DNA of 64,000 nt, from NCBI GenBank assembly GCA_945829445.1, contig CALZUY010000002.1, positions 1 through 64,000 of the forward strand, written 5' to 3'. Shown one piece after another: positions 1 through 9,101 of the stretch; position 1 is the stretch's first letter, and the number at the start of each line of letters is the position of its first letter. The notes beneath the pieces are model-generated. The model worked only from the letters and a program-made list of their open reading frames with translations. It searched no databases and was not told where the DNA came from. This stretch comes from Butyricicoccus_A sp945486175. GTDB taxonomy: Bacteria; Bacillota; Clostridia; Oscillospirales; Butyricicoccaceae. Made by a program: the position numbers and the translations under genes.

Positions 1-1159
1 TTTCGGTCAGTCCTGCCGCCGCCTGTGTCTGGTAAAAATTTTCCAGCGACAGCGGGGAATCCAACATCGACCGCAACGATGCCGTCACCGACCGGCGCGC
101 GGCTTCTACCTCATCGGTTGTCACGCCGTCCTGCATCTCCTCCAGCTGGTGCAGAATCTCCGCGCGCGCCTTCGGCTCGCTCTCATTCTCAATGCCAGAG
201 GACACTGCCATCACACCCTTGAGCTTGTCTGTCTGTGAGGATGCATAGTAGCACAGGCTCATTTGTTCGCGCACCGTGCGGAACAGGCGCGACGATGTTG
301 TGCCGCCAAAGCAGGCGTTAAACAGCACCATCGCGGGATAATCATCGTCAAACGCCGTGATGCCTGTTCGCAGACCGATGGTCAGCTTGCCCTGTGCAAC
401 CGGCTCTTCTTCAGTCACCGTGCGCATCCCCGCATTTTTTGGCACGCGCGGCGCGTCAAACTGCGGACAAATCAGTGTCTTTCGTTCCGGGAGTGCCTGC
501 ATCGCCTCACGCAGCTGCTGCGCAACGGTCTCTGCGGGCAGCGAACCGCAGTAGAACAATTCGAGCGGTGCGGTCTGAACAATACTTCTGTAATGTGCTT
601 CAAGTGTCTCTGGCGAAATCGCCCGGATGGCATCGATATCGCCCAGCTCGACTGCACTGTATGCTTCCTGTGCGCACATATGCTGGTACATGCGCCGCAC
701 GGCCCACGACCGCTTGTCATCCGGCAGCGATGCGATGCGCGCACACAGCTGCTCTGCTTCGCGGGAAACCGTTTCTGCATCAAAGCTGTCCGGCTTGAGC
801 AGCAGCGCGGAAAGCAGCTGTGCCGTCCCGGCAAACAGGCTGCCCTCGCCCGGCATGGCAAACCGCTCATCAATTACATCCGCGACAAAGCCGACCAGCT
901 GTGCCTCGCCGCGTTTGCGCACAACCGGCTCCAGCCGCGCGCCATACAGATTGTCCAGCTGTGCCGCGACTGCCTGCCGCCCCGGATAGGCGCGGCTACT
1001 GCTGCGCAGGACATAGGGCAGCAATGCCGATTTGCTTCTTCCCTCCGCGCCCAGCGGAAGCGCAAGCATCGCGCTCAGGCACGAGGTCTTGGACTGTTTG
1101 GTTGTCACGCAGGTCAGTCCGATCCCGTCTTTCAGTGACATTTTCGTTGTATGGTACAT
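1..1159 (-). CDS. yfmF: M16-family peptidase-like protein, YfmF type (3' end outside window)
   Basis: The frame is open from an ATG at 1159 to the window edge, giving the first 386 codons. GGAGAC lies five bases before the ATG. The N-terminus (MYHTTKMSLKDGIGL), an LDNLYGARLEP stretch and the later FGGTTSSRLFRTVREQMSLCYYASS block are typical of the pitrilysin-like YfmF subfamily, which in Firmicutes is linked to EF-P modification and usually sits beside its partner YfmH. No HxxEH zinc motif is visible, so this is probably the non-catalytic partner of a heterodimer (inference). The partner would lie left of the window. Promoter at 1210-1238. Confidence 0.75.
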   Translation of the reverse strand, partial: MYHTTKMSLKDGIGLTCVTTKQSKTSCLSAMLALPLGAEGRSKSALLPYVLRSSSRAYPGRQAVAAQLDNLYGARLEPVVRKRGEAQLVGFVADVIDERFAMPGEGSLFAGTAQLLSALLLKPDSFDAETVSREAEQLCARIASLPDDKRSWAVRRMYQHMCAQEAYSAVELGDIDAIRAISPETLEAHYRSIVQTAPLELFYCGSLPAETVAQQLREAMQALPERKTLICPQFDAPRVPKNAGMRTVTEEEPVAQGKLTIGLRTGITAFDDDYPAMVLFNACFGGTTSSRLFRTVREQMSLCYYASSQTDKLKGVMAVSSGIENESEPKARAEILHQLEEMQDGVTTDEVEAARRSVTASLRSMLDSPLSLENFYQTQAAAGLTE

Positions 1160-1209
1160 ATTTGTCTCCGTTACATGACAATGGCGGAAACCGCCCGTTT
1201 CTCTGTGCT

Positions 1210-1238
1210 ATTATATCGCTGTTTTTATCTTTCGTCTA
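1210..1238 (-). promoter_or_regulatory. Promoter of yfmF
   Basis: On the minus strand TAGACG, 17 bases, TATAAT, about 50 bases before the start codon. The -10 is perfect and the -35 moderate. Confidence 0.5.
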
Positions 1239-1278
1239 CCCGTTGCCGCGTCGTTTTTTGCTTTCCCTGCCATTTTGA

Positions 1279-1307
1279 TTGCATTTGCCGCCTGCGAGTG
1301 GTATGAT
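1279..1307 (+). promoter_or_regulatory. Promoter of the vanZ-like gene
   Basis: TTGCAT, 17 bases, TATGAT, with the GTG start of the VanZ-family gene 35 bases downstream. Confidence 0.55.
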
Positions 1308-1342
1308 AATAATTCAATGAAAACCGGAAAGGAGTTTTGTGC

Positions 1343-1873
1343 GTGTCGGTAAAAAAACGGCGCTCCCCGCTGATTACGGTGCTGCTCTGGCTGTGCCTGA
1401 TTGCCTATGTGCTGCTTCTGCTCAAGGTAATCCTGTTTAAATTTGACCACGACACCATCGTCAACATATTAAATGATACCGACGAGCTGGCATATACCCG
1501 CGTCAACCTCGTCCCATTCCAGACCATCCGCTTTTATGCGTTCTCCGGCCGCGTCCCCGCATCCGTCGCGGTGCGCAACCTCGCCGGGAATATCGTCGCA
1601 TTCATGCCCATCGGCATCCTCATCCCGCTGCTGACGCGCAGCCTGAGCCTTGGCCGCACGTTCCTCGTCGGTCTTGCGCTGAGCGCAGGCATCGAACTGA
1701 CGCAATTCTTCACCGGACTCGGCTCGTGTGACATCGATGATATCATTTTAAACGTGCTCGGCGCGATGTCTGTCACGCTGATTCTCGCTGTGCTCGACCT
1801 GATCGGATTTTTTCTCAAAAAAATCGCAAAAATTATGCGAAAATCTCTTGACAAAAAACACAGACGGGTTTAA
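1343..1873 (+). CDS. VanZ-family membrane protein
   Basis: A 176-residue protein with about four membrane segments. The VanZ family is seen in NLVPFQTI (about residue 55), the GNIVAFMPIGILIPL helix, IELTQ and the DIDDIILNVLG motif. VanZ itself gives low-level teicoplanin resistance, but most chromosomal relatives have no known role; here it is an envelope protein of unknown function. GTG at 1343 was chosen because GGAAAGGAG ends eight bases upstream; a TTG at 1337 is too close to that site. It ends over the promoter of the ylxM-ffh operon. Confidence 0.8.
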   Translation: MSVKKRRSPLITVLLWLCLIAYVLLLLKVILFKFDHDTIVNILNDTDELAYTRVNLVPFQTIRFYAFSGRVPASVAVRNLAGNIVAFMPIGILIPLLTRSLSLGRTFLVGLALSAGIELTQFFTGLGSCDIDDIILNVLGAMSVTLILAVLDLIGFFLKKIAKIMRKSLDKKHRRV

Positions 1874-1876
1874 AAT
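1848..1876 (+). promoter_or_regulatory. Promoter of the ylxM-ffh-rpsP-khpA-rimM-trmD operon
   Basis: TTGACA, 17 bases, TAAAAT. It lies inside the last codons of the preceding VanZ gene and just past its stop. The leader then carries the inverted repeat listed at 1887-1910. Confidence 0.7.
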
Positions 1877-1886
1877 ACCAAAAGTG

Positions 1887-1910
1887 TTGTAAAGCTAAGT
1901 ACCTTTACAA
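1887..1910 (+). repeat. Inverted repeat in the ylxM operon leader
   Basis: Arms TTGTAAAG and CTTTACAA, eight bases each, separated by eight bases, about 10 bases after the predicted transcription start. It could be a leader hairpin or an operator. No protein is suggested. Confidence 0.4.
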
Positions 1911-1953
1911 AGGTCAAAGCCTTTACACCACAGTGTTTCATCGGAGGTGCGGC

Positions 1954-2319
1954 ATGAAGAACAAACCGTTTGAAATGTGCATGCTGTATGATTTTTACGG
2001 TGAAATACTCACGGCGAAGCAAAAAGAGCTGTTTGATCTGTATTACAACGATGACCTCTCGCTGGCGGAAATTTCCGAACACATGGGCATCACCCGCCAG
2101 GGCGTGCGCGACGGCATTCTGCGCGCGGAACGCACGCTGCGCGACACCGAGGAAAAGCTCGGTCTGGTCGCAAAATACGGTCAGACACAATCCGATCTGG
2201 AGCGTCTGGCAGACATCGTCTGGGAGCTGCGCGGCATCAACAACGTGCGCTATCACGATCCGAAGATCGCGGAACTGTGCGAAGAGGCATTCCAGATTGC
2301 CAAACAGCTTTCGGAATAA
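1954..2319 (+). CDS. ylxM: YlxM-family helix-turn-helix protein
   Basis: A 121-residue protein of the YlxM/p13 family, which sits upstream of ffh in Firmicutes and is thought to affect the signal recognition particle pathway. Visible features are the YYNDDLSLAEISEHMGITRQG region, a sigma-70 region 4-like helix-turn-helix at about residues 33-55, and a helical C-terminus. ATG at 1954 follows GGAGG by six bases. It ends nine bases before ffh, so the two are probably translated together. Confidence 0.9.
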   Translation: MKNKPFEMCMLYDFYGEILTAKQKELFDLYYNDDLSLAEISEHMGITRQGVRDGILRAERTLRDTEEKLGLVAKYGQTQSDLERLADIVWELRGINNVRYHDPKIAELCEEAFQIAKQLSE

Positions 2320-2328
2320 GGAGAAATC

Positions 2329-3711
<1,383 letters not shown>

Positions 3712-3759
3712 TATCGTGTAAAGAAATTTACAATAATCAATTCACAGGAGGTGAAAACC

Positions 3760-3999
3760 ATGGTAAAAATCAGACTTCGCAGACTGGGTGCTAAGAAGGC
3801 TCCTTTCTACCGTATCGTTGTCGCTGATTCCCGTTACCCGCGTGACGGTCGTTTCATCGAAGAAATCGGCACCTACAATCCGCTGGCTGACCCGGTTGAG
3901 ATTAAGATCGACGGCGAGCGCGCACAGCAGTGGATCAAGAACGGCGCACAGCCGACCGATACCGTCCGTGCACTGCTCAAGAAATCCGGCGTACTGTAA
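3760..3999 (+). CDS. rpsP: Ribosomal protein bS16
   Basis: A 79-residue small-subunit protein. MVKIRLRRLGAKKAPFYRIV and the RYPRDGRFIEEIGTYNP segment are diagnostic. ATG at 3760 is used; an in-frame GTG at 3751 falls inside the AGGAGGTG ribosome site (3746-3753) and is not the start. It lies 48 bases after ffh and 20 before khpA, in the usual rpsP-khpA-rimM-trmD order. Confidence 0.98.
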   Translation: MVKIRLRRLGAKKAPFYRIVVADSRYPRDGRFIEEIGTYNPLADPVEIKIDGERAQQWIKNGAQPTDTVRALLKKSGVL

Positions 4000-4019
4000 T
4001 GCAAGTGAGGTTGTTTTAG

Positions 4020-4250
4020 ATGAAAGAACTTTTGACCTACATCGCAAAGAACCTTGTAAACGACCCGGACGCTGTCAGTGTGACCGAAACCACGCAGGGC
4101 GAGGAGATCATTTTTGAACTCCGTGTCGCTCCTGACGATATGGGTAAGGTTATCGGCCGTCATGGTCGCATCGCAAAGGAAATTCGTACTTTGATGAAGG
4201 CGGCCGGAAATCGTCAAAATAAAAAGGTATCTGTCGAAATCGTCGACTGA
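4020..4250 (+). CDS. khpA: RNA-binding protein KhpA (KH domain)
   Basis: A 76-residue single KH-domain protein. The GxxG RNA-contacting loop is seen in IGRHGRIAKEIRTLMKAA. In Firmicutes KhpA pairs with KhpB/Jag and acts as a general RNA chaperone that influences cell division; it commonly sits between rpsP and rimM, as here. A strong hairpin terminator lies 10 bases after its stop, so transcription of rimM-trmD may be partly uncoupled. Confidence 0.93.
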   Translation: MKELLTYIAKNLVNDPDAVSVTETTQGEEIIFELRVAPDDMGKVIGRHGRIAKEIRTLMKAAGNRQNKKVSVEIVD

Positions 4251-4260
4251 GTCTTTTCGA

Positions 4261-4284
4261 GAGCCGCAATGCGGCTCTTTTTTT
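4261..4284 (+). terminator. Intrinsic terminator between khpA and rimM
   Basis: GAGCCGC, AAT loop, GCGGCTC and seven T. The stem is short but perfect. It sits inside the conserved operon, 56 bases before rimM, and I see no strong promoter after it, so it probably lowers rather than ends transcription. Confidence 0.75.
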
Positions 4285-4339
4285 CTGCTATTGAAATTCC
4301 GGGCGTAGCTCACGCCCTGCATTCCCCGTGGAGGAGTTT

Positions 4340-4846
4340 ATGAAGAAGCAATTTCTGGAAATCGGCAAGATTGTCAATACACATGGCGTGCGCGGCGATG
4401 TCAAGGTGCAGCCGTGGTGCGATTCCCCTGACTTTCTCGCTGAATTCGATACGTTATACCGCAAGGATCAGACGCCGGTCACCATTCTCTCCGCGAAGGT
4501 GCACAAGGGCTGTGTGCTCATGCATCTCGAGGGCGTGGACACTATGGAACAGGCACAGCTGCTGCGCGGCACGACACTGTATATGAACCGCGACGATGTC
4601 GAGCTGGAGGAAGGCGCGTTCTTCATTCAGGATGTCATCGGCCTGCCGGTCTATGACGAACGCGTCGGCCGCGAAATCGGCGTGGTAAAGGAAATCAACG
4701 ACGGCCCTGCGGGTGACCTGTACGTCATTCAGGACGGAAAAATGCAGCACCTGATTCCGGGAGTCCCGTTTGTCGAAAACGTCGATCTGGAAAACGGCCG
4801 GGTCACTGTCCGCACGATTGAAGGTCTGCTCAGCGATGAAAATTGA
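4340..4846 (+). CDS. rimM: Ribosome maturation factor RimM
   Basis: A 168-residue 16S rRNA processing factor that helps assemble the 30S head and binds uS19. The N-terminal RimM domain (FLEIGKIVNTHGVRGDVKV) and the C-terminal PRC barrel (FFIQDVIGLPVYDE through GLLSDEN) are both present. ATG at 4340 follows GGAGG by five bases; an in-frame GTG at 4328 lies upstream of that site and is not favoured. Its last 11 bases overlap trmD, which suggests translational coupling. Confidence 0.96.
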   Translation: MKKQFLEIGKIVNTHGVRGDVKVQPWCDSPDFLAEFDTLYRKDQTPVTILSAKVHKGCVLMHLEGVDTMEQAQLLRGTTLYMNRDDVELEEGAFFIQDVIGLPVYDERVGREIGVVKEINDGPAGDLYVIQDGKMQHLIPGVPFVENVDLENGRVTVRTIEGLLSDEN

Positions 4847-5585
4847 TATTCTCACCCTGTTCCCCGAAATGGTTGACTGCGCGATGCACACCAGTGTCAT
4901 CGGGCGCGCACAGCAGGCGGGGCTGATTGAAATCAATGCCATCAACATCCGCGATTTTACACTGGACAAGCACAACCGCGTGGATGACACGCCCTATGGC
5001 GGCGGCAAAGGCATGGTTATGCAGGCCGACCCGCTGTACCGCTGTCATGCGCACGTGACCGGCGGCACACATGTCCATACCGTCCTGATGAGCGCACAGG
5101 GTGCCCCGTTCTGCCAGAACAAAGCGCGCGAGCTGCTGGCGCACGAGCATGTCATTCTCGTCTGCGGCCATTACGAGGGCATCGACCAGCGCTTCATTGA
5201 TGAATGTGTGGATGAGGAAATTTCCATCGGCGACTTTGTGCTGACCGGCGGTGAAATCCCCGCGATGGCAGTCGCAGACGCGGTCTGCCGTATGGTTCCC
5301 GGTGTGCTCGCAGAAGAGGTCTGCTTTACCGAAGAGAGCCACTGGAGCGGCCTGCTGGAATATCCGCAGTATACCAAACCGGCGGTCTGGCATGACCGCG
5401 CTGTGCCGGATGTCCTGCTGTCCGGCCATCACGCCAACATTGAGACCTGGCGGCGCAAAAAAAGTCTGGAACGCACCAAACAGGACCGTCCCGACCTGTT
5501 TGCAAAATTTGAGCCGCAGGACAAGCGTGACCGCAGGCTCTTACAGGAACTTGACGAAGAAACAAAAGAGTCATCCGGACTCTGA
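4836..5585 (+). CDS. trmD: tRNA (guanine-N1)-methyltransferase TrmD
   Basis: Methylates G37 of tRNAs reading CNN codons, preventing +1 frameshifts. The 249 residues carry the SPOUT signatures DDTPYGGGKGMVMQ, CGHYEGIDQRFID and IGDFVLTGGE, and SHWSGLLEYPQYTKP. ATG at 4836 overlaps the end of rimM. It is the last gene of the operon and is followed by a strong terminator that also covers the end of the convergent trxB gene. Confidence 0.97.
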   Translation: MKIDILTLFPEMVDCAMHTSVIGRAQQAGLIEINAINIRDFTLDKHNRVDDTPYGGGKGMVMQADPLYRCHAHVTGGTHVHTVLMSAQGAPFCQNKARELLAHEHVILVCGHYEGIDQRFIDECVDEEISIGDFVLTGGEIPAMAVADAVCRMVPGVLAEEVCFTEESHWSGLLEYPQYTKPAVWHDRAVPDVLLSGHHANIETWRRKKSLERTKQDRPDLFAKFEPQDKRDRRLLQELDEETKESSGL

Positions 5586-5595
5586 CATAAATAAT

Positions 5596-5635
5596 GCCCA
5601 TCTGAACTGAGTTCAGATGGGCGTTTTGCTTTTTT
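5596..5635 (+). terminator. Terminator after trmD, overlapping the end of trxB
   Basis: Twelve-base arms GCCCATCTGAAC / GTTCAGATGGGC with a TGA loop, then GTTTTGCTTTTTT. The stop codon of the convergent trxB gene (5613-5615) lies inside the hairpin. Read from the other strand the T-tract is weaker. Confidence 0.88.
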
Positions 5636-6536
5636 CGTGCAAATACTGTTCCGCAGAGGCGACACAGCATGCACCATCCGCCACTGCTGTCACAGCCTGA
5701 CGCAGCGGCTTATGCCGGATATCACCCGCTGCAAACAATCCGGGCAAATTTGTTTTTCCGTCCTCCCCTGCCAGCAGATAACCCGCTGCGTCGCGCGCGG
5801 TCTCCGGCGGCAGCCAATCCGTATACGGCACAGCACCGACAGCGATAAACACACCGTCCACCGGGATCGTGCGCTTTACGCCCTGCGTATCCGTGGTGAA
5901 TGCTGTGACCTGATCCTTCCCATGAATCGCCAGTACGACGGTATTCCACAGACAGACTACATTTCTCTTTGTGCGCAGCAGCTCCTGACGCCTCCGGTTT
6001 GCACGCAGGGTATCGCGCCGGTGTACCAGATACACGGTTTCCGCCAGGTCGGACAGATATAGGGCGTCGTCCACAGCGGTATCCCCGCCTCCAATGACTG
6101 CGACTGTTTTCCCGCGAAAAAAGGCGCCGTCGCAGGTCGCACAGTATGACACGCCGTGTCCAGCGTACTGCTCTTCTCCCGGTACCTCCAGCTTTCTCCG
6201 CCGGGTTCCTGCCGCGGCGATGACCGTCCGCGCCTCATATCGCGTTCCATCCGCACACTGCACCTCCCAATGCGACTGCTTTTGGACAACATGTGATACC
6301 TCTCCGGTCTCAAATGTACCACCCAGCGCTTCTGCATGCCTGCGCATGGCCTGCGCCAGGTCAAAGCCGGATATCTGCGCAAAACCGGGATAATTTTCCA
6401 CCTGTACAGCTTCCGCAAGCTGTCCGCCGCCCATACCATCGCGCTCCAGCGTGAGTGCCTTCAGTGCCGCGCGCTTCGCGTAAACTGATGCGCTCAGTCC
6501 TGCGGGCCCCGCACCGACAATCACCACATCCAGCAT
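5613..6536 (-). CDS. trxB: Thioredoxin reductase (NAD(P)/FAD-dependent)
   Basis: A 307-residue flavoprotein that reduces thioredoxin. GAGPAG near the N-terminus binds FAD, the redox pair is CATC at residues 132-135, and GGGDTAVDDAL is the NADPH-binding fold. The end GLFAAGDIR and RQAVTAVADG closes the FAD domain. ATG at 6536 is preceded by GAGG nine bases upstream; longer ATG starts at 6551 and 6593 have poor ribosome sites. A promoter-hairpin unit lies just upstream (6615-6823) and may be its leader. Confidence 0.93.
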   Translation of the reverse strand: MLDVVIVGAGPAGLSASVYAKRAALKALTLERDGMGGGQLAEAVQVENYPGFAQISGFDLAQAMRRHAEALGGTFETGEVSHVVQKQSHWEVQCADGTRYEARTVIAAAGTRRRKLEVPGEEQYAGHGVSYCATCDGAFFRGKTVAVIGGGDTAVDDALYLSDLAETVYLVHRRDTLRANRRRQELLRTKRNVVCLWNTVVLAIHGKDQVTAFTTDTQGVKRTIPVDGVFIAVGAVPYTDWLPPETARDAAGYLLAGEDGKTNLPGLFAAGDIRHKPLRQAVTAVADGACCVASAEQYLHEKSKTPI

Positions 6537-6614
6537 CTGCAACCGCCTCATTTCTGTTTGGAATATCCTTAGGTTTCCGGAAACGCGGATCATTTATGCA
6601 ATAAATTCAAACAT

Positions 6615-6788
6615 ATAAAAAGGCATGCCGTCCACCCCGCGTGGAACATGGCATGCCTTCTGCGCCCTGCGGCGCAATCCCCCAGTGTCGTCTTTTTTAT
6701 CCCCTTGGAACAGTTCATGCAGCGCAATTCCGCCGCATCAAGCTGAACATGTGCAAGAAAAACCGGTATATAGGAATAAATTATTTCC
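6615..6788 (-). ncRNA. Candidate small structured RNA or attenuated leader of trxB
   Basis: A strong promoter (6795-6823) is followed about 130 bases later by a hairpin with arms AAGGCATGCC (6620-6629 and 6650-6659), an inner TCCAC/GTGGA stem and five T on the minus strand. Between them are a GCGCC-GCAG-GGCGC hairpin (6662-6675) and an upstream GCGGCG (6731-6736) that could pair with it instead. No reading frame with a good ribosome site is present, although a short frame containing MNCSKGIKK crosses it. It matches no RNA family I can name. It may be a free small RNA or a termination switch for trxB, which begins 79 bases further on. Confidence 0.45.
6617..6659 (-). terminator. Hairpin terminator of the small transcript upstream of trxB
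   Basis: Ten-base perfect arms AAGGCATGCC/GGCATGCCTT around an inner TCCAC/GTGGA stem; the minus strand continues with TTTTTATAT. Confidence 0.65.
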
Positions 6789-6794
6789 TGTATT

Positions 6795-6823
6795 AAAATA
6801 TCACAATTTCTTCCATTTGTCAA
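6795..6823 (-). promoter_or_regulatory. Strong promoter of the small transcript
   Basis: On the minus strand TTGACA, 17 bases, TATTTT. The -35 touches the first of two operator-like elements (6823-6857) shared with the divergent XRE gene. Confidence 0.7.
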
Positions 6824-6857
6824 TATCTAAAGATATTTGGACATAGTATCTTTAGAG
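6823..6857. promoter_or_regulatory. Paired operator-like elements between the small RNA and the XRE gene
   Basis: TATCTTTAGA occurs twice in opposite orientation: inside the near-palindrome at 6823-6836 (read on the minus strand) and at 6847-6856. The centres are about 21 bases apart, two helical turns. They lie next to the -35 of the minus-strand promoter and upstream of the XRE promoter, the place expected for an XRE repressor site (inference). Confidence 0.5.
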
Positions 6858-6860
6858 TTT

Positions 6861-6889
6861 TGATAGAATTGTAAATTTCGCATACATTA
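6861..6889 (+). promoter_or_regulatory. Possible promoter of the XRE gene
   Basis: TTGATA followed 17 bases later by TACATT, just after the paired operator-like elements. The -10 is weak. Confidence 0.35.
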
Positions 6890-6927
6890 TAAGTAAACCA
6901 TATAAAAAAACCTAGTAGGAAGTGATT

Positions 6928-7293
6928 GTGATAGAGAGCCAAAAGCAAAAAATTACAGCGGAAACCGGCCAGAGAATCCGCTATTTTCGTCAATTGCGCG
7001 GTATCAGCCAGGAAGCACTTGCATTAAAAATCGGAATGAGTCCGGCTTATCTCGGGCATCTGGAACGCGGGCTGAAATGTCCCACCATTGACACCCTCCA
7101 TCGCATCACTGATGCGCTGGATGTCCCGCTGTCGGATTTCTTTTCACTCCACAGCGGCGGCCGCACGGAATGTGAACAGGTAACCCGGGTTCAGTTGGCC
7201 ATCCGGCAGATTCCACCTCACAAAATGGAACATATTGTTAAAATAATCGAAGAGATGGCCGCATTATATAAAGATGAAACCGGCACAGTCTGA
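6928..7293 (+). CDS. XRE-family transcriptional regulator
   Basis: A 121-residue protein. The N-terminal helix-turn-helix of the Cro/C1 type spans about residues 10-65 (IRYFRQLRGISQEALALKIG, SPAYLGHLERGLKCPTIDTL). The C-terminus (QLAIRQIPPHKMEHIVKIIEEMAALY) is a short helical tail seen in stand-alone clostridial XRE proteins. GTG at 6928 is seven bases after AGGA; GTG at 6922 is too close. It is divergent from the small-transcript promoter and shares operator-like repeats with it, so it may regulate that transcript and itself. Confidence 0.85.
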   Translation: MIESQKQKITAETGQRIRYFRQLRGISQEALALKIGMSPAYLGHLERGLKCPTIDTLHRITDALDVPLSDFFSLHSGGRTECEQVTRVQLAIRQIPPHKMEHIVKIIEEMAALYKDETGTV

Positions 7294-7308
7294 ACAGGCT
7301 GTGCCGGT
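7279..7308 (+). terminator. Hairpin between the XRE gene and pyk
   Basis: Ten-base arms ACCGGCACAG/CTGTGCCGGT overlapping the XRE stop codon. The T-tract is poor on both strands; it probably serves the convergent XRE and pyk genes. Confidence 0.5.
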
Positions 7309-7328
7309 TTGATTGTAATGGAACTATT

Positions 7329-8756
7329 TTATGCGTTGCTGCCGACAACCTGAACCTTAATCATATTGGTGGTGCCGGAAACGCCGATCGGAACACCGGA
7401 GGTGATGACGGCGATATCGCCTTCCTTCATCAGGCCCTGATCTCTGGTGGTATCCAGCGCATAATCGAACAGGTCGAATACATTGTTCTTTTCCTCGACC
7501 AGAACCGGGCTGACACCCCATACGAGGTTGAGCTGATGTGCAACCGTTTTGGACGGCGTACAGCCGATGATGTCACAATCCGGACGATAACGTGCAACCA
7601 TGCGCGCCGAACGACCGGACTTGGTTACCGTGACAATGGCACGCGCATTCAGGTCATGTGCAGTCGTACAGGTCGCGTGGCAGATGGCATCCGTGATATC
7701 CGGATTTGCCTTTCTGTCGCGGACAAAGAAGCGCTTGCGGTAGTCGATATCCTGCTCTGTGCGCTCTGCAATGCGCGCCATCATGGTCAGCGCTTCTACC
7801 GGATACAGGCCGGCAGCGGTCTCACCGGACAGCATGATTGCGCCGGTGCCGTCATAAATTGCGTTTGCGACGTCGGTGACCTCCGCACGGGTCGGGCGCG
7901 GATTCTTCATCATGGAGTCCAGCATCTGGGTTGCCGTGATAACCTGCTTGCCCGCCAGCGTGACCTTCTTGATGAGCAGCTTCTGGATCGACGGAACATC
8001 CTCTGCCGGGATTTCAACGCCCATGTCGCCGCGGGCAATCATAACACCCTCTGCCAGCGCAACAATACCGTCGATGTTCTCAACGCCCTGCTGGTTTTCA
8101 ATCTTTGCAATAATATTGATATTTTCGCCGCCGTTCTCATCCAGCAGCATGCGCAGCTGCTGTACATCGTCCGGTGTGCGGACAAACGACGCTGCGATAT
8201 AATCAACGCCCTGTTCAATGCCGAATTTGATGTCATCCTTGTCCTTGTCGCTCAGATACGGGATGGACAGATGTACATCCGGCACATTGATGCCCTTATG
8301 GTTGGAAACCGCGCCGTCATTCAGGACACGGCACAGGATATCCTGCTCCTGCGTCTGCTCCACGCGCAGCTCAATCAGGCCGTCGTCGATCAGAATGCTC
8401 GTGCCCGCCTGTACATCCTTGTACAGATCCGGGTAGGTAATCTGAATCTTTTCCGGCGTGCCCAGGCAGGCGCGCGGGGTCAGGCGGAGCACCTCACCCT
8501 TCTTGAGGAAAATCTTTCCGTCCTTCATATCACCGGTACGGATTTCCGGTCCCTTGGTGTCCAGCAGGATGGCAATCGGCAGTCCGGCTTCCTCACGGAC
8601 CTGCTTCAGGCGGTCCATGCGCTGCTTGTGCTCCTCATGTGTGCCGTGCGAAAAATTGAAGCGCGCGACATTCATGCCGGCCTGTGCCATCTGGCGCAAT
8701 ACCTCGATGTCGTCGGTAGACGGGCCCATCGTACAAATAATCTTCGTTTTTCTCAT
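7329..8756 (-). CDS. pyk: Pyruvate kinase
   Basis: Last step of glycolysis, making pyruvate and ATP from phosphoenolpyruvate and ADP. Of 475 residues, the N-terminal TKIICTMGPS, GMNVARFNFSHG, LDTKGPEIRTGD and the metal-binding MIARGDMGVEIP followed by VITATQMLDSM are classical. The protein ends at IKVQVVGSNA after the allosteric domain and lacks the extra PEP-utiliser domain found in Bacillus enzymes. ATG at 8756 follows GAGGT by eight bases. Its leader, about 145 bases, contains a TGCACC/GGTGCA hairpin. Confidence 0.97.
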   Translation of the reverse strand: MRKTKIICTMGPSTDDIEVLRQMAQAGMNVARFNFSHGTHEEHKQRMDRLKQVREEAGLPIAILLDTKGPEIRTGDMKDGKIFLKKGEVLRLTPRACLGTPEKIQITYPDLYKDVQAGTSILIDDGLIELRVEQTQEQDILCRVLNDGAVSNHKGINVPDVHLSIPYLSDKDKDDIKFGIEQGVDYIAASFVRTPDDVQQLRMLLDENGGENINIIAKIENQQGVENIDGIVALAEGVMIARGDMGVEIPAEDVPSIQKLLIKKVTLAGKQVITATQMLDSMMKNPRPTRAEVTDVANAIYDGTGAIMLSGETAAGLYPVEALTMMARIAERTEQDIDYRKRFFVRDRKANPDITDAICHATCTTAHDLNARAIVTVTKSGRSARMVARYRPDCDIIGCTPSKTVAHQLNLVWGVSPVLVEEKNNVFDLFDYALDTTRDQGLMKEGDIAVITSGVPIGVSGTTNMIKVQVVGSNA

Positions 8757-8910
8757 AACCAAATACCTCACATAAATACCCACGGGCACCTGTTCTCAAA
8801 TGCCCTGACACTGCACCAATACGGTGCAAACCGAACCAACAATCTCCCAACAAATTACAATTTTTTTGTACTTATTATGGGTTGTTCCTATCCCCTAACA
8901 TCCTACTCGG

Positions 8911-8939
8911 AGTATACCATATTGCACAAAAACAGTCAA
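8911..8939 (-). promoter_or_regulatory. Promoter of pyk
   Basis: On the minus strand TTGACT, 17 bases, TATACT. It gives an untranslated leader of about 145 bases with two small hairpins (TGCACC/GGTGCA and GGGCA/TGCCC) but no T-tract, so no attenuator is evident. Nothing else is seen between 8757 and 9041. Confidence 0.75.
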
Positions 8940-9041
8940 TTGGTTTTATGCATGATTAACAAGGTATTTACAATTCAACAAATTGTATGTTTCACCAAGG
9001 CTATTGTGTCCAGCAGAGAGCAATTTATGCCGTTTTTGAGC

Positions 9042-9079
9042 AAAAAAACACCCGGACAGACCCAAAACCTGTCCGGGCA
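9042..9079 (-). terminator. Terminator of the HAD phosphatase gene
   Basis: Nine-base arms CCCGGACAG/CTGTCCGGG and, on the minus strand, TGTTTTTTT. Confidence 0.85.
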
Positions 9080-9101
9080 CGGTTTATTAAAAATATGATG
9101 T

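Noticed and set aside
263..1138. Plus-strand open frame of 291 codons
   Set aside because: It is antisense to the yfmF-like coding sequence, which has a good ribosome site and recognisable motifs; the plus-strand peptide has none.
6617..6659. T-box riboswitch upstream of trxB
   Set aside because: The minus strand contains GGGGTGG but not the following NACCGCG of the T-box motif, and no specifier-loop arrangement is visible.
7536..9098. Plus-strand frame of 520 codons opposite pyk
   Set aside because: Shadow of pyruvate kinase, which has all catalytic motifs on the minus strand.
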